Origin: Desulfitobacterium sp038181555
Lineage (GTDB): Bacteria > Bacillota > Desulfitobacteriia > Desulfitobacteriales > Desulfitobacteriaceae
Length of the DNA: 64,000 nucleotides
NCBI RefSeq assembly: GCF_038181555.1
Contig: NZ_JBBWUA010000006.1
Span: forward strand, 83,593-147,592
Direction: 5' to 3'
Positions 9,788-18,448 of the stretch are shown piece by piece. A model generated the notes under the pieces. The model saw only the letters and a list, made by a program, of their open reading frames with translations, had not been told where the DNA came from and did not search any database. Numbering within the stretch: position 1 is the first letter of the stretch; every line of letters begins with the position of its first letter. Position numbers and translations under genes: made by a program.

Positions 9788-10351
9788 ATGCAGCAGAGCA
9801 TAAGCTGGCAAAGCAGTGTGTCGATCTTCAAAACTGGCGTCATAGTAAAGCAATTAGGTTTTGCCGTCGGAATCCCCTTTGGTCTTATCGCTTTGTTCAT
9901 CGGACTGACCTCCGGAAAAAGCAACGATACAATATATGCTCTTGGCTTGGTTGGAGCATTGCTGTTTTTAAGCTGGATTTTCGTTTTACTTGTATACCGA
10001 GGCCAATACCAAGTAGAATTCGTACTTGATGAGAAGGGCGTGCTGTGCCGCACTCAGCCCAAACAACATAGGATAAACCGAACAATTAATACTTTGACTG
10101 TTATGCTGGGCCTGCTTTCTGGAAAACCTAGCGTGGCTGGAGCTGGCATGCTGGCTGAGTCAAGGCAGGAGGTCTTTCTGCAATGGCAGCGTATCTCCAA
10201 AGTAAAACGTGATCCACGTCGCCAGATCATTATTCTCTGGAGCGGGAGGATGGAGCAAATCGCGCTATTTTGCACACGGGATAATTATCTGCAGGTTGAG
10301 CAGTTTGTACTCTGGAAAACACAGCAACATAATGAGGTGGAGGTCGAATGA
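9788..10351 (+). CDS. Small membrane protein, unknown function
   Basis: 187 aa from the ATG at 9788, chosen because AGGGGGGA lies just upstream; the frame is open further back but overlaps the lipoprotein gene. Two hydrophobic helices near residues 20-42 and 46-68 are followed by a soluble part reminiscent of bacterial PH-like or DUF3592-cluster proteins. It overlaps the next gene by ATGA, indicating translational coupling. Confidence 0.65.
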   Translation: MQQSISWQSSVSIFKTGVIVKQLGFAVGIPFGLIALFIGLTSGKSNDTIYALGLVGALLFLSWIFVLLVYRGQYQVEFVLDEKGVLCRTQPKQHRINRTINTLTVMLGLLSGKPSVAGAGMLAESRQEVFLQWQRISKVKRDPRRQIIILWSGRMEQIALFCTRDNYLQVEQFVLWKTQQHNEVEVE

Positions 10352-10767
10352 AAAAAGGTCTTTTTTCGCAGATAGTCCTCTCGTTGCTTGGAGTAGCCTT
10401 TATTCTTTGGGGGAGTGGGAGCCTTGCGCTGGGCATCTCCGGTGAACAGACCACTGCCGTCGTCACGGATATTCGGCGCGAGGGCGGCGAGCGGACAGAC
10501 GTCAAGCCAGGACGCTATACTTACAATATCAGCTATACCTTTACCTTGCCTGACGGAAGAAAAATCAACGGATTTACAAAGAAGATCGGTGATGCAGTTT
10601 TTATAAAAGCTGATGGCACATCAACTGTACAGATACGGTATTTCCCCGGTTTTCCCTATATAAATGCTCTGGATAAGGATACGGGACTAGGAGCTGGCCC
10701 GTTTGCTCTGATCTTAACTGGAGGAGTTGTGGTGTTTTTAATGGTCCGAAAAAACCAAAGGGAATGA
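10348..10767 (+). CDS. DUF3592-like membrane protein
   Basis: 139 aa. A membrane helix at each end (about 8-30 and 114-133) flanks a beta-rich segment with a TYNISYTFTLPDGRKINGF stretch and a VQIRYFPGFPYINAL stretch, the usual DUF3592 layout. Function of the family is unknown. It overlaps the upstream gene by four bases and ends the cluster that begins at 6749. Confidence 0.65.
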   Translation: MKKGLFSQIVLSLLGVAFILWGSGSLALGISGEQTTAVVTDIRREGGERTDVKPGRYTYNISYTFTLPDGRKINGFTKKIGDAVFIKADGTSTVQIRYFPGFPYINALDKDTGLGAGPFALILTGGVVVFLMVRKNQRE

Positions 10768-10780
10768 TGCCCTTCTACCC

Positions 10781-10809
10781 TTGACTTCTCAAAACCAATA
10801 TTATACAAT
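10781..10809 (+). promoter_or_regulatory. Promoter of the trpB T-box transcript
   Basis: TTGACT (10781-10786), 17-base spacer, TACAAT (10804-10809). The T-box leader begins about 20 bases downstream. Confidence 0.65.
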
Positions 10810-10830
10810 ATTTGTTAAATACTGATACAA

Positions 10831-11177
10831 ACGATGAGAAGAAATAGTAATCCTTTATGAACTGGTTTAGCGAGTCGGGATGGGTGGGAGCCTGATACAG
10901 AGTCTTTAGGATGAATGGCTCTTCGAGTTGCAATCTGAACACGATTAGTTAGTAGGTGATGCCGGGGGTTTCCCGTTACAGAAACAGGATATCGAGAAGT
11001 CGTTTATTGAGCACATCATGAATGCGCTGAAAGGGAACGAACTTACTCCGTATCTGGTTAATGAGATATTGATGCTATTGCCTTTTGGGGCATAGATTCA
11101 ATATAAAAAAGGTGGCACCACGGAAGCAAACTTCTGTCCTTTGCAAGCTAAGCGCTTGCAAGGACAGAAGTTTTTTT
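10831..11177 (+). promoter_or_regulatory. Tryptophan T-box riboswitch with terminator/antiterminator
   Basis: Hallmarks in order: leader start ACGATGAGAAGAAATAGTAA, a stem I with a TGGGTGGGAGCC apical part, a likely specifier codon TGG at 10916-10918, a stem III-like CCGGGGGTTTCCCG, then the T-box GGTGGCACCACGG at 11111-11123. The terminator ACTTCTGTCC...GGACAGAAGT followed by seven T residues ends at about 11177. Uncharged tRNA-Trp should stabilise the antiterminator and allow trpB transcription. About 120 bases between stem III and the T-box are unusually long and coding-like (see findings). Confidence 0.9.
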
Positions 11178-11208
11178 GTTATTTAAATAAGAAAATGGAG
11201 GGATTTCT

Positions 11209-12390
11209 ATGGAAAACTCAAAAAAGGGATATTTCGGAGACTATGGCGGGAGTTATGTTCCCCCGGAATTACAAGAGGTTATGGATCAAATCGAAGAGGC
11301 CTTCGAAACGTGTAAAAATGATCCTAAATTCAACCAGGAAATAGACTACTACCTGCGCCAATATGTTGGCCGCCCTAATCCGCTTTATTTTGCCGAAAAA
11401 CTTACGAGTAAACTAGGTGGAGCAAAAATCTATCTTAAACGTGAAGAGCTCAATCATACCGGTGCTCACAAAATCAACAATGCTATTGGGCAGGCCTTAA
11501 TTGCCAAATCCATGGGCAAAACACGGATTATTGCTGAAACAGGTGCTGGACAGCACGGAGTAGCAACAGCTACAGCCTGTGCTTTATTCGGGCTTGATTG
11601 TGTTATTTATATGGGTGAGCATGATACCCGTCGGCAAGCGCTTAATGTTTTTCGTATGGAGATTCTCGGTGCCAAGGTTGTCGCCGTGAACCATGGTGAA
11701 GGAAGCATGAAAGAGGCCATTGACGAAGCGCTGGGAGATTTAGCCCAAAACTATGAAAATACCTTTTATCTTCTGGGGTCTGCAGTGGGTCCACATCCTT
11801 ACCCCACCATTGTCAAGCATTTTCAATCCATTATCAGTAAAGAAGCCCGAGAGCAGATTTTAGAAGCAGAAGGCCGTCTCCCCGATGCGGTACTCGCCTG
11901 TGTTGGCGGCGGGAGCAACGCCATTGGTGCTTTCGCGAATTTTATGGGGGATTCCACAGTTCATCTCATCGGAGTAGAGCCTGCAGGTTTAGGCTTGGAA
12001 ACAGGTAAACATGCTGCCCCCCTTGCTGCAGGTAAACCTGGGGTAATTCACGGTTTTCGTTGCTATATGATGCAAGATGAAATAGGGAACCCCCTGCCCA
12101 CTCATTCCATCTCCGCGGGATTAGATTATGCCGGTGTTGGCCCTGAGCATAGCTACCTCAAAGATTCGGGGCGAGGGGAGTATGTTTCTGTTACCGACCA
12201 AGAGGCCTTGGACGCCTTTTATCTTCTTTCTCGAACAGAAGGAATTATTCCGGCTTTAGAAAGCGCCCATGCTGTTGCTTATGCAGCTAAAATCGCCCCA
12301 ACCCTGAGTCCCGAAAAGATTTTGATTATCAATGTATCAGGGCGTGGAGACAAGGATGTTCAGCAAATCTTTGATATGACTCGTAGATAA
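11209..12390 (+). CDS. trpB: Tryptophan synthase beta chain
   Basis: 393 aa, normal length for TrpB1. It catalyses PLP-dependent condensation of indole and serine to tryptophan in the cytoplasm, normally in complex with TrpA. Visible motifs: LNHTGAHKINNA with the PLP lysine at residue 88, ETGAGQHGVATA, and the phosphate-binding GGGSNAIG. The start follows GGAGGG. It stands alone, with no trpA or other trp gene beside it, and is controlled by the Trp T-box leader. It may salvage indole or pair with a TrpA encoded elsewhere. Confidence 0.97.
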   Translation: MENSKKGYFGDYGGSYVPPELQEVMDQIEEAFETCKNDPKFNQEIDYYLRQYVGRPNPLYFAEKLTSKLGGAKIYLKREELNHTGAHKINNAIGQALIAKSMGKTRIIAETGAGQHGVATATACALFGLDCVIYMGEHDTRRQALNVFRMEILGAKVVAVNHGEGSMKEAIDEALGDLAQNYENTFYLLGSAVGPHPYPTIVKHFQSIISKEAREQILEAEGRLPDAVLACVGGGSNAIGAFANFMGDSTVHLIGVEPAGLGLETGKHAAPLAAGKPGVIHGFRCYMMQDEIGNPLPTHSISAGLDYAGVGPEHSYLKDSGRGEYVSVTDQEALDAFYLLSRTEGIIPALESAHAVAYAAKIAPTLSPEKILIINVSGRGDKDVQQIFDMTRR

Positions 12391-12408
12391 AAGAAACACC
12401 CCCTTGAT

Positions 12409-12458
12409 AAGGCCATCATAGAAAGCTAAATTAAAGCTTGCTTATGATGGCCTTCTTT
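12409..12458 (+). terminator. Intrinsic terminator of trpB
   Basis: AAGGCCATCATA pairs with TATGATGGCCTT around an A+T-rich loop, then TTTT-type tail. Confidence 0.85.
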
Positions 12459-12519
12459 TGGCTAGAAAAGGGTACTTATCAAATTATGTCGAAGTAGTAA
12501 TAATAGATAGTATTAGTGA

Positions 12520-12645
12520 AAGGCACGCCACATCGAGCCGCTTCTGGCAGAAGGCTTTATAGAAATGACTATGCCGGATAAGCCCAACAGCAAGATGCAA
12601 AAGTATCGGCTGACTGACAGCGGTAAGGCGTTTCAACAAAGATAA
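12520..12645 (+). pseudogene. C-terminal remnant of an AlbA_2/Fic-type winged-helix protein
   Basis: An open stretch of 41 codons ends ARHIEPLLAEGFIEMTMPDK followed by PNSKMQKYRLTDSGKAF and a stop. The MTMPDKPNS.QKYRLT pattern is typical of the C-terminus of bacterial ATP-binding AlbA_2 or Fic-associated proteins, which are some 300-500 aa. Here there is no start codon, no RBS and an in-frame stop just before, so this is a gene tail. Confidence 0.6.
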
Positions 12646-12658
12646 AGGTGTGAACAAG

Positions 12659-13537
12659 ATGACGGAAATTACAAATAATATAAAAGACACAGCCCTAATT
12701 TTTGAAGGCGGTGGTATGAGGGCTAGCTATACAGCGGGTTTTCTTAATACGCTAATCGAAAGCGAATTATTCTTTGATTATGTGGCGGGGATTTCTGCAG
12801 GCTCCAGCCACTGTGTAAATTACTTGTCGAGAGATACCGAGCGGGCAAAGCGTTCTTTTGTGGATATAGTTTTGGACCCCAAGTTTGGGGGATGGAGGTC
12901 CTTTTTTCAAGGGGAGGGATTTTTCCGATCACAGTACATCTATGAAGAGACTCACTACTCCGAGGCTCTTCTACCCTTAGATTTTTCTGCATTTATGGGA
13001 AATCCGGCTCAATTGCGTATTGGAGTCTTTGAAAGGGACCGCGGTGAATTAAAATATTATACAAAAGAGGATATTCACGATGTTAAAGACTTGGTGAAAA
13101 TTGTCCGTTCCTCGTCCTCTATGCCGATCTTCATGCCCCCAACCTATTATGACGGACATTATTATGTAGACGGCGGCCTGGGTGGTGGAATTGCTCTCGA
13201 TATCGCCAAGAAGGATGGGCTGAAGAAGTTCTTTGTTGTCCTTACGCGTAAAAAAGGCTACAGGAAAAGCCCTGCTCAATTTAAAGGCTTTATTAAGGCT
13301 TATTACCGCAGGTACCCCAATGTCGTTGAAGCTATGCTTAAGCGTCATATCATCTACAATCAAACCCTTGAGGAATTAGAGCAGTTAGAAAGAGAAGGTA
13401 AAGCCTTTCTTGTCTATCCTGAGGAGATGCCGGTATCGAACCGCGAGATCAATTTTAGCAAGCTGTCTGAAAGTTATCGCTTGGGGTACGAGCAGGGCCA
13501 AAGAGATGTATCAAAATGGAAAGAGTTTTTGTTATGA
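12659..13537 (+). CDS. Patatin-like phospholipase
   Basis: 292 aa from the ATG at 12659 (RBS AAAGGTG); an in-frame GTG at 12650 is possible but sits too close to the RBS. Motifs: oxyanion-hole glycine run EGGGMRASY (about 15-23), nucleophile elbow GISAGS (about 43-48) and the catalytic-Asp DGGLGGG (about 171). The Ser/Asp dyad is therefore intact. Expected reaction: hydrolysis of acyl ester bonds in lipids. RssA/YjjU-like subfamily by appearance. No signal peptide is visible. It is convergent with the MFS gene, 15 bases apart. Confidence 0.9.
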   Translation: MTEITNNIKDTALIFEGGGMRASYTAGFLNTLIESELFFDYVAGISAGSSHCVNYLSRDTERAKRSFVDIVLDPKFGGWRSFFQGEGFFRSQYIYEETHYSEALLPLDFSAFMGNPAQLRIGVFERDRGELKYYTKEDIHDVKDLVKIVRSSSSMPIFMPPTYYDGHYYVDGGLGGGIALDIAKKDGLKKFFVVLTRKKGYRKSPAQFKGFIKAYYRRYPNVVEAMLKRHIIYNQTLEELEQLEREGKAFLVYPEEMPVSNREINFSKLSESYRLGYEQGQRDVSKWKEFLL

Positions 13538-13552
13538 GGTGACCTCGACGTA

Positions 13553-15583
13553 TTAATGCACCTTTGCTTTTGGCTGGTTTTTCAACCGATTTTCTCGATA
13601 CAAAAGGAGGAGCAGCAACGCTATACCTGTTGAAACCGTCAGGGTGACATAGACACCTTTGAAGCCTTGATTAAGCGTGTCCTGAAACTCTTTTTCGATG
13701 GGTGCTCTTAAATTCTCTATCTCAGCTTTATAGGTTTTGTTTGCCGTATCGAAACTAGGGGGTATAGCGGCCTTTAAGGTTTCCATTTTATCAAGGGTTG
13801 CTTGGAGACTTTGCTTGGCAGCTTTTAGAGTCTCGACCACGGGGGCCCTTGGATTTGGGGCAACACCTGGAGATACACCAGCAGTGGCGCCTTCCAACTG
13901 GGTTATATTTTTGTCTAATGCTTGAAGGGCACTGACCAAACCGCTGATTCCACGATCCAGACCTTGATTAATCTCCGTGATGGTCTTGGGGGTGAACTTA
14001 GTGAACATATAATCGGCAAAGGTTTTGGTATTATCAACGATGGTGGTGACGTCCGAATTTCTCAGGAGAAGGACCAGATCGTCGGGGATATCGGTGGCTT
14101 GATTGGAATTCATATCAAGTTTTATCTTTTGGAACGCTGTGAGATCGGGGATATTAACGTTTGCAAATTGCTCCTTCGTATTGGGATTGGCTTTTAAACG
14201 GTTGAATTCAGTGGTTAATTCCTCAGCGTGGGGGAGAGGGGGAATCGATACCTCCTTAGGTAAGAGTTGGTTGATATTCGTCTGAACAGAGGCTCCGGCA
14301 TGGGCGATAAAACCCACCATAATCGCTGGGGCAATGGCTGTCCCAATGGACCGGATTAAGGATAGGGTAGCCAAAGCTGAGTTGGACTCTTCTTTGGGTG
14401 TGTTATCCAGCATCATATAATTAAGTGGCGTCCCAATCGTAAAGCCCATCCCAAAACCCAAAAGGATTAGACTCATCAAAACATTCAGCAGTGTGGGGTA
14501 GAGGGTGGTTATAAATACTATATATAAGCCACCAATGATTGTCGCCAGAAACCCAATCCCTAATACGGGTTTAACCCCATACTTATCGATTAATTTTCCT
14601 GACAGGGGAGCCCCGACTCCAGAGAACAAAGCCAGGACAAAGACAAAGTACCCACCCGATCCCGAAGTCATCTTTAGCGCGTTCTCGGAGAATTGGGGGA
14701 TGAAAATTGTAGCGATCAGAATAACACCCGTGATAAAGGCTAAGAGGAGTGTTATGAGGATATTTTTGTTTTTAAAGTAGCTTAAGTTGAGCACCGGATC
14801 CTCTGCTCGTTTCTCAATCCAAATAAACAGCGGCAAAGACACGATAACGATCAATAAAAATGGATAGACTGAAACCTCTTGGACGGATGCTACCAGATCG
14901 AAGAAGTCCAGATTTTTTAAACCGTAGAGCAGTGAGAGAATCATGATGGTCAAAAGAGAAATTCCCAGAAAATCGATTTTCTTAACTCGTGTTAATTTTG
15001 TATTGGGCAAATAGATTGAGCCCACAATTAAAATGAACAGGGTGATGGGAATATTGATATAGAAAATATACTGCCACTGCGTATTGCCAAACAGTCCTAA
15101 AATGGCACTACCGGCAGTGGCGCCGAATAAATTCGCGATACCAAACACTGCACCGACAAGCCCCAAAGCCATGCCGCGTTTTTCCACTGGCACGGTCGTG
15201 CCAAATTCAGCGGTAGCAATAGGAACGATACCGCCGCCCCCTAAGGCCTGTATGGCTCGACTGACGATGAGCATCGGAAAACTATGAAACTGTTGGGAAA
15301 GCCCACAAAAGAGAGAACCCACACCAAATAAAAAGATACAGGTCAGGTAAACATACTTCCGTCCGTACATATCGGCTAGTTTGCCTGCTATGGGGATGCT
15401 TGCCGAGTAAGCCAGGGTATACATGGTAATCATCCAGATCCCCACAGTGTCATCCACCATAAGATCTTTTTGGATGACTGTACGAGCCGGAGTGACGATC
15501 CCCGTATCTAAAGCGCCCATGAATATACCTAATAAGTAGACCATCATGATGAGCACGTAATATTTCGTGTTCTTATTCTGCAT
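13553..15583 (-). CDS. DHA2-type MFS transporter with large extracytoplasmic insert
   Basis: 676 aa, much longer than the usual 450-530 aa. The N-terminal half has the MFS signature around GKLADMYGRKYVYL and the motif-C-like GGGGIVPIATAEFG, placing it with EmrB/QacA drug:H+ antiporters. About 13 helices are followed by a hydrophilic, helical segment (roughly residues 425-640) and a final helix VTLTVSTGIALLLLLLY. The extra segment, rich in KAAKQSLQATLDKMETLKAA, should lie outside and could act like an adaptor. A TetR gene with an operator lies divergently upstream, suggesting inducible efflux. Confidence 0.88.
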   Translation of the reverse strand: MQNKNTKYYVLIMMVYLLGIFMGALDTGIVTPARTVIQKDLMVDDTVGIWMITMYTLAYSASIPIAGKLADMYGRKYVYLTCIFLFGVGSLFCGLSQQFHSFPMLIVSRAIQALGGGGIVPIATAEFGTTVPVEKRGMALGLVGAVFGIANLFGATAGSAILGLFGNTQWQYIFYINIPITLFILIVGSIYLPNTKLTRVKKIDFLGISLLTIMILSLLYGLKNLDFFDLVASVQEVSVYPFLLIVIVSLPLFIWIEKRAEDPVLNLSYFKNKNILITLLLAFITGVILIATIFIPQFSENALKMTSGSGGYFVFVLALFSGVGAPLSGKLIDKYGVKPVLGIGFLATIIGGLYIVFITTLYPTLLNVLMSLILLGFGMGFTIGTPLNYMMLDNTPKEESNSALATLSLIRSIGTAIAPAIMVGFIAHAGASVQTNINQLLPKEVSIPPLPHAEELTTEFNRLKANPNTKEQFANVNIPDLTAFQKIKLDMNSNQATDIPDDLVLLLRNSDVTTIVDNTKTFADYMFTKFTPKTITEINQGLDRGISGLVSALQALDKNITQLEGATAGVSPGVAPNPRAPVVETLKAAKQSLQATLDKMETLKAAIPPSFDTANKTYKAEIENLRAPIEKEFQDTLNQGFKGVYVTLTVSTGIALLLLLLYRENRLKNQPKAKVH

Positions 15584-15684
15584 AAATCAACCTCAAACTA
15601 TTTTTGAGTAATAGGCCTACTTTTCCCATTTTACAACTGCTTTAGTCGTTAAGATGATGGTCTTCTTCTTCGGATTAGAAATGC

Positions 15685-15725
15685 AAAAGGGGCGTGTGAA
15701 ATCACAATTTTCACACGCCTCTTTT
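15685..15725. terminator. Bidirectional terminator-like hairpin in a divergent intergenic region
   Basis: AAAAGGGGCGTGTGAAA (15685-15701) pairs with TTTCACACGCCTCTTTT (15709-15725). It sits between two divergent genes, where no transcript should end, so it probably belonged to a lost gene or shields the two promoters from each other. Confidence 0.6.
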
Positions 15726-15873
15726 GCTTTACTTTGGCTTACATAAAAGGCAATGGGGAGGGTGGGAGGGTTATATCATTATTCATCTTACCCCTAGAAC
15801 ATTTTGAATTACTTTGTAATTCATGGCAGTTCATTCTTCTTGCGAAAAAACAGGATAAAAGATTTCAATAAGG

Positions 15874-15915
15874 TTGGAATATAGAAATAAATTTAGTATA
15901 ATGAACAGTGTTCAT
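15874..15915 (+). promoter_or_regulatory. TetR-gene promoter overlapped by a perfect palindromic operator
   Basis: TTGGAA (15874-15879), 17-base spacer, TATAAT (15897-15902). The perfect palindrome ATGAACAGTGTTCAT (15901-15915) overlaps the end of the -10 box, where a bound TetR dimer would block RNA polymerase. Autorepression and control of the divergent MFS gene are inferred. Confidence 0.7.
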
Positions 15916-15923
15916 AAAGAGAG

Positions 15924-16499
15924 GTGATCCTGATCCCAAAGATTATTAAAGATCCAAAGGTACTAATACTAAATCAGGCCCGAGATATCTTATACAACGA
16001 AGGGTATAAAGATTTTAGCATCCGAAAAATTGCGAAAGCAAGTGGGGTATCCGTAGGTACAATATATAATTACTTTTCTACTAAAGAGGAATTGCTCCTA
16101 TACCTCATGATGGAATACTGGGAAAAGTACTATGATGGATTAGAAACAATCGATCGAGAGGAAAAAGACTTATTTGCGAAGCTGCAAAGAATGTCTGAGG
16201 AGCTCAACTCTTTTGTTAGCACATTCCAGCTTGTTTGGTTGGATTTTAATGAGCATGGAATATCCAAGAGCATTCAGCAGAACCGTCAAGAAGAGAAGAA
16301 TTTTATAACCAGATTGATTTGTAAAGTCGAAGAAATGCTTTCGAAGGAACCGACACTAATTCAGCGCCTAAATGAATTGGATTTAGACGTAAATGAAATA
16401 GCCCATTTAATTGTTATGAATCTTGTTATGATCGCTCAATTTAAGAATAATTATGAGTATAAAAGCTTCGATAAAGTTTTAAAAGCAATACTTGAATAG
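15924..16499 (+). CDS. TetR/AcrR family transcription regulator
   Basis: About 191 aa. The N-terminal HTH is clear: FSIRKIAKASGVSVGTIYNY at about residues 32-51. The C-terminal ligand-binding part is family-variable. The start is unclear: GAGGTGATCC (15921-15930) is an almost complete anti-Shine-Dalgarno match and contains the GTG used here, so translation may really begin at a non-ATG codon a few bases later (CTG 15930, ATC 15933 or ATT 15942). Likely represses itself and the divergent MFS exporter through the palindrome at 15901-15915. Confidence 0.85.
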   Translation: MILIPKIIKDPKVLILNQARDILYNEGYKDFSIRKIAKASGVSVGTIYNYFSTKEELLLYLMMEYWEKYYDGLETIDREEKDLFAKLQRMSEELNSFVSTFQLVWLDFNEHGISKSIQQNRQEEKNFITRLICKVEEMLSKEPTLIQRLNELDLDVNEIAHLIVMNLVMIAQFKNNYEYKSFDKVLKAILE

Positions 16500-16533
16500 T
16501 AGAACTTTCTAGTAATTGAAGGAGGATAATAAT

Positions 16534-16785
16534 TTGGGAAAAGCATTGAAAGGAATCATCTTATATCTAAAGGACTGGCGTAATTGGTTAACCCACTCTC
16601 TCATTGGAATCGGGATTCTCTTGGTGGCTTTTTTTATGCCAGTAAAACCAATTTATCGTATTCTATTAATCGTAGTAGTCGTAGGATTCAATGTCACAAG
16701 AATGAAACTTAGCAAGAAAAAGAAATTACAGGAAGAACAGGGCAAAGAGCATAACATTGAATTGATTGCAGAGACTGAAGCTTGA
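16534..16785 (+). CDS. Small membrane protein, unknown function
   Basis: 83 aa from a TTG start placed by GGAGG at 16521-16525. Two hydrophobic helices (about 18-35 and 40-58), then a Lys/Glu-rich cytoplasmic tail. It follows the TetR gene by 34 bases and probably shares its transcript. No family recognised. Confidence 0.6.
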   Translation: MGKALKGIILYLKDWRNWLTHSLIGIGILLVAFFMPVKPIYRILLIVVVVGFNVTRMKLSKKKKLQEEQGKEHNIELIAETEA

Positions 16786-16804
16786 GATCGAAGGGGGCAT
16801 TTAC

Positions 16805-17659
16805 ATGCTTGAGCTTGCCTTTGGCGAAAGTCCTGCAGGCGCACTAAAATTGGCGAAATCCATGAAACAGGGACAACAGCTCGATGCTGAGAAACCTCGC
16901 ATCTGGTCTGGTTTGACTATGGAAGGCAGTTCAAAGGATGTTGAGGCACTGACACTTGCATTGGATATTGGTGATATTTCAGATATGGATACCGGCATGA
17001 ATGCGCGCAAAAAGACACTTGATGGTCTGTTCGCAGATTTTCCAGGGGTATCTGATGAAATATGGAAAACCAGTCAACATGCCTTGACGCGGATTCAGGA
17101 GGCGAGATCAACATTAGAACATATACGAATGTGGATCTGCCCCAGTAATCCTGTGGAAGTGTGCAGCTTGTATTTTGTGTGCCACCTAATGTTAGATGCC
17201 CAGACACCTCTTTCGGTTGTGTGTGTTCCTGAGCAAATCATGAAGGATAACTGTATTATCAGTTATCGGAGTACCGGGGAAGTCAACCCAGAATCCTTAG
17301 GTGCTTTCACCAAATATGAGGAGCCAGTAAGTGTATTGCAACGTAAAATCTATGCGAATACCTGGAACGACTTAGCACGTGAAAATGCTCCACTGCGTGC
17401 CATAATCAACGGAAATCTCATTGGCGTTCCAGAAAATTTTTATGATTTTTTACTGCGAGCTAATATGCCAGATGGAGAATTCAAGGTTGCACAGCTGATT
17501 GGTAAAACAATGGGCCAAATATCTGGTGTCGGCGACCGCTGGCTGTTCTTGAGAGTTCAGGCCATGATACAATCAGGAGAATTGCTTGAGGTTTCAGCGG
17601 CAACAGGCGATCATCCTTACTCAGGGGTTGTAAAACGGAATAGTGAAATTACAACGTAA
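16805..17659 (+). CDS. DUF1835/DUF3658 domain protein
   Basis: 284 aa from the ATG at 16805 (RBS GAAGGGGG). The N-terminal part resembles DUF1835 (short segment MLELAFGESPAGALKLA, typical of the family start) and the C-terminal part resembles DUF3658, with NDLARENAPLRAIINGNLIG and a C-terminal LLEVSAATGDHPYSGVVKR. The family is widespread in Firmicutes, of unknown activity. It has its own terminator. Confidence 0.8.
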   Translation: MLELAFGESPAGALKLAKSMKQGQQLDAEKPRIWSGLTMEGSSKDVEALTLALDIGDISDMDTGMNARKKTLDGLFADFPGVSDEIWKTSQHALTRIQEARSTLEHIRMWICPSNPVEVCSLYFVCHLMLDAQTPLSVVCVPEQIMKDNCIISYRSTGEVNPESLGAFTKYEEPVSVLQRKIYANTWNDLARENAPLRAIINGNLIGVPENFYDFLLRANMPDGEFKVAQLIGKTMGQISGVGDRWLFLRVQAMIQSGELLEVSAATGDHPYSGVVKRNSEITT

Positions 17660-17664
17660 AAACT

Positions 17665-17702
17665 GAGGCTATGTTTATTTATTGAACATAGCCTCTTTTT
17701 AT
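17665..17702 (+). terminator. Intrinsic terminator
   Basis: GAGGCTATGTT (17665-17675) pairs with AACATAGCCTC (17685-17695), followed by TTTTT. Confidence 0.9.
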
Positions 17703-17740
17703 TAAATAACAAAGTTGAAATTTACAACGTGTAAATTGAA

Positions 17741-18178
17741 ATTGATAGACTCGTTTCAGAGGTGTATGAAGGTTAGTGCCACATCACGACTGTGCTGTTT
17801 GATAATAATTATTAACTGCTCCATGACCGCATTGACATCAAGGCAGTCAGCTCGATTACTGAGAAAGAGTATCAGGTTGGTGGATCGACAGCACTCCTGG
17901 ACGATATAGGAATGACAATCCACAAAATTGGCAATGCTCAAAAGTATACCGCCGATGACTACCGTGCAGAAAAAGTGATGTTTGTCATCATCACCGACGG
18001 CGAAAGAAACTCCAGCCGCGAGTATTCGGCAGAGAAAATCGAAGCGCAAATCGCAGTTGCTACATTCCGCGAATGCTCTGCAATGCCAGAAGGCTGGAAT
18101 GATGAAATCAAAAAGGACTATAAGAAGCGCGGACAGCGAGAAGCAAGCCCTCGTTTGATTGGGCATGCTCCTTCATAA
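17741..18178 (+). pseudogene. Decayed von Willebrand factor A domain gene
   Basis: One reading frame carries vWA sequence: ITTVLFDNNY, then LLHDRIDIKAVSSITEKEYQ, VGGSTALLDDIGMTIHKIG and VMFVIITDGERNSSREYS. Two in-frame stops interrupt it (TAG 17774, TAA 17813). After EKIEAQI the text jumps to AVATFRECSAMPEGWNDEIK, which in this family is the C-terminal tail, so about 60-70 residues were probably lost by an in-frame deletion. The N-terminal DxSxS metal-site segment is not visible. A dead gene; the longest piece (17912-18178) should not be taken as a real protein. Confidence 0.75.
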
Positions 18179-18448
18179 AAACCGCCTCTAAGGACTTGGC
18201 GCCAGCCAAGTTTTCTTTAGCTAATCAGAAAGTATAAGTTTGTAGGTGCATAAGGGCAACCTACGACTTCGCTAAGGATGTATGCATTAAGAGCCTGGCG
18301 AAGCCGGATTTTCTTTATCTTGAATTGGAAAGAAGAGTTTGGAGACTGCATTAAAGTATGTGGATCTAAAAGTGGACGAGTTTATTTATCCTGCAGAAGA
18401 CCAGGAGGTAGAAGAAAGCTTAGATGATTTGCTGAGGGGGATGGAGTC
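18179..18448. other. Intergenic region with twin hairpins and a coding scar
   Basis: 270 bases. Two similar hairpins lie at 18193-18217 and 18291-18317, each followed by TTTTCTTTA. Near the end an open stretch on + reads VDLKVDEFIYPAEDQEVEES and DDLLRGMES with its stop at 18450-18452, overlapping the end of the minus-strand regulator; it has no good start and looks like a tail fragment. Confidence 0.4.
18193..18317 (+). repeat. Pair of related small hairpins
   Basis: First: ACTTGG...CCAAGT with the core GGCGCCAGCC, followed by TTTTCTTTAG. Second: CTGGCGAAGCCGG followed by ATTTTCTTTA. A third stem GTAGGT/ACCTAC lies between them. They look like a small dispersed hairpin element rather than gene terminators, as no intact gene ends here. 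Confidence 0.35.

Noticed and set aside
17912..18178. Independent 88-aa protein
   Set aside because: It is the 3' part of a decayed vWA gene in the same frame.
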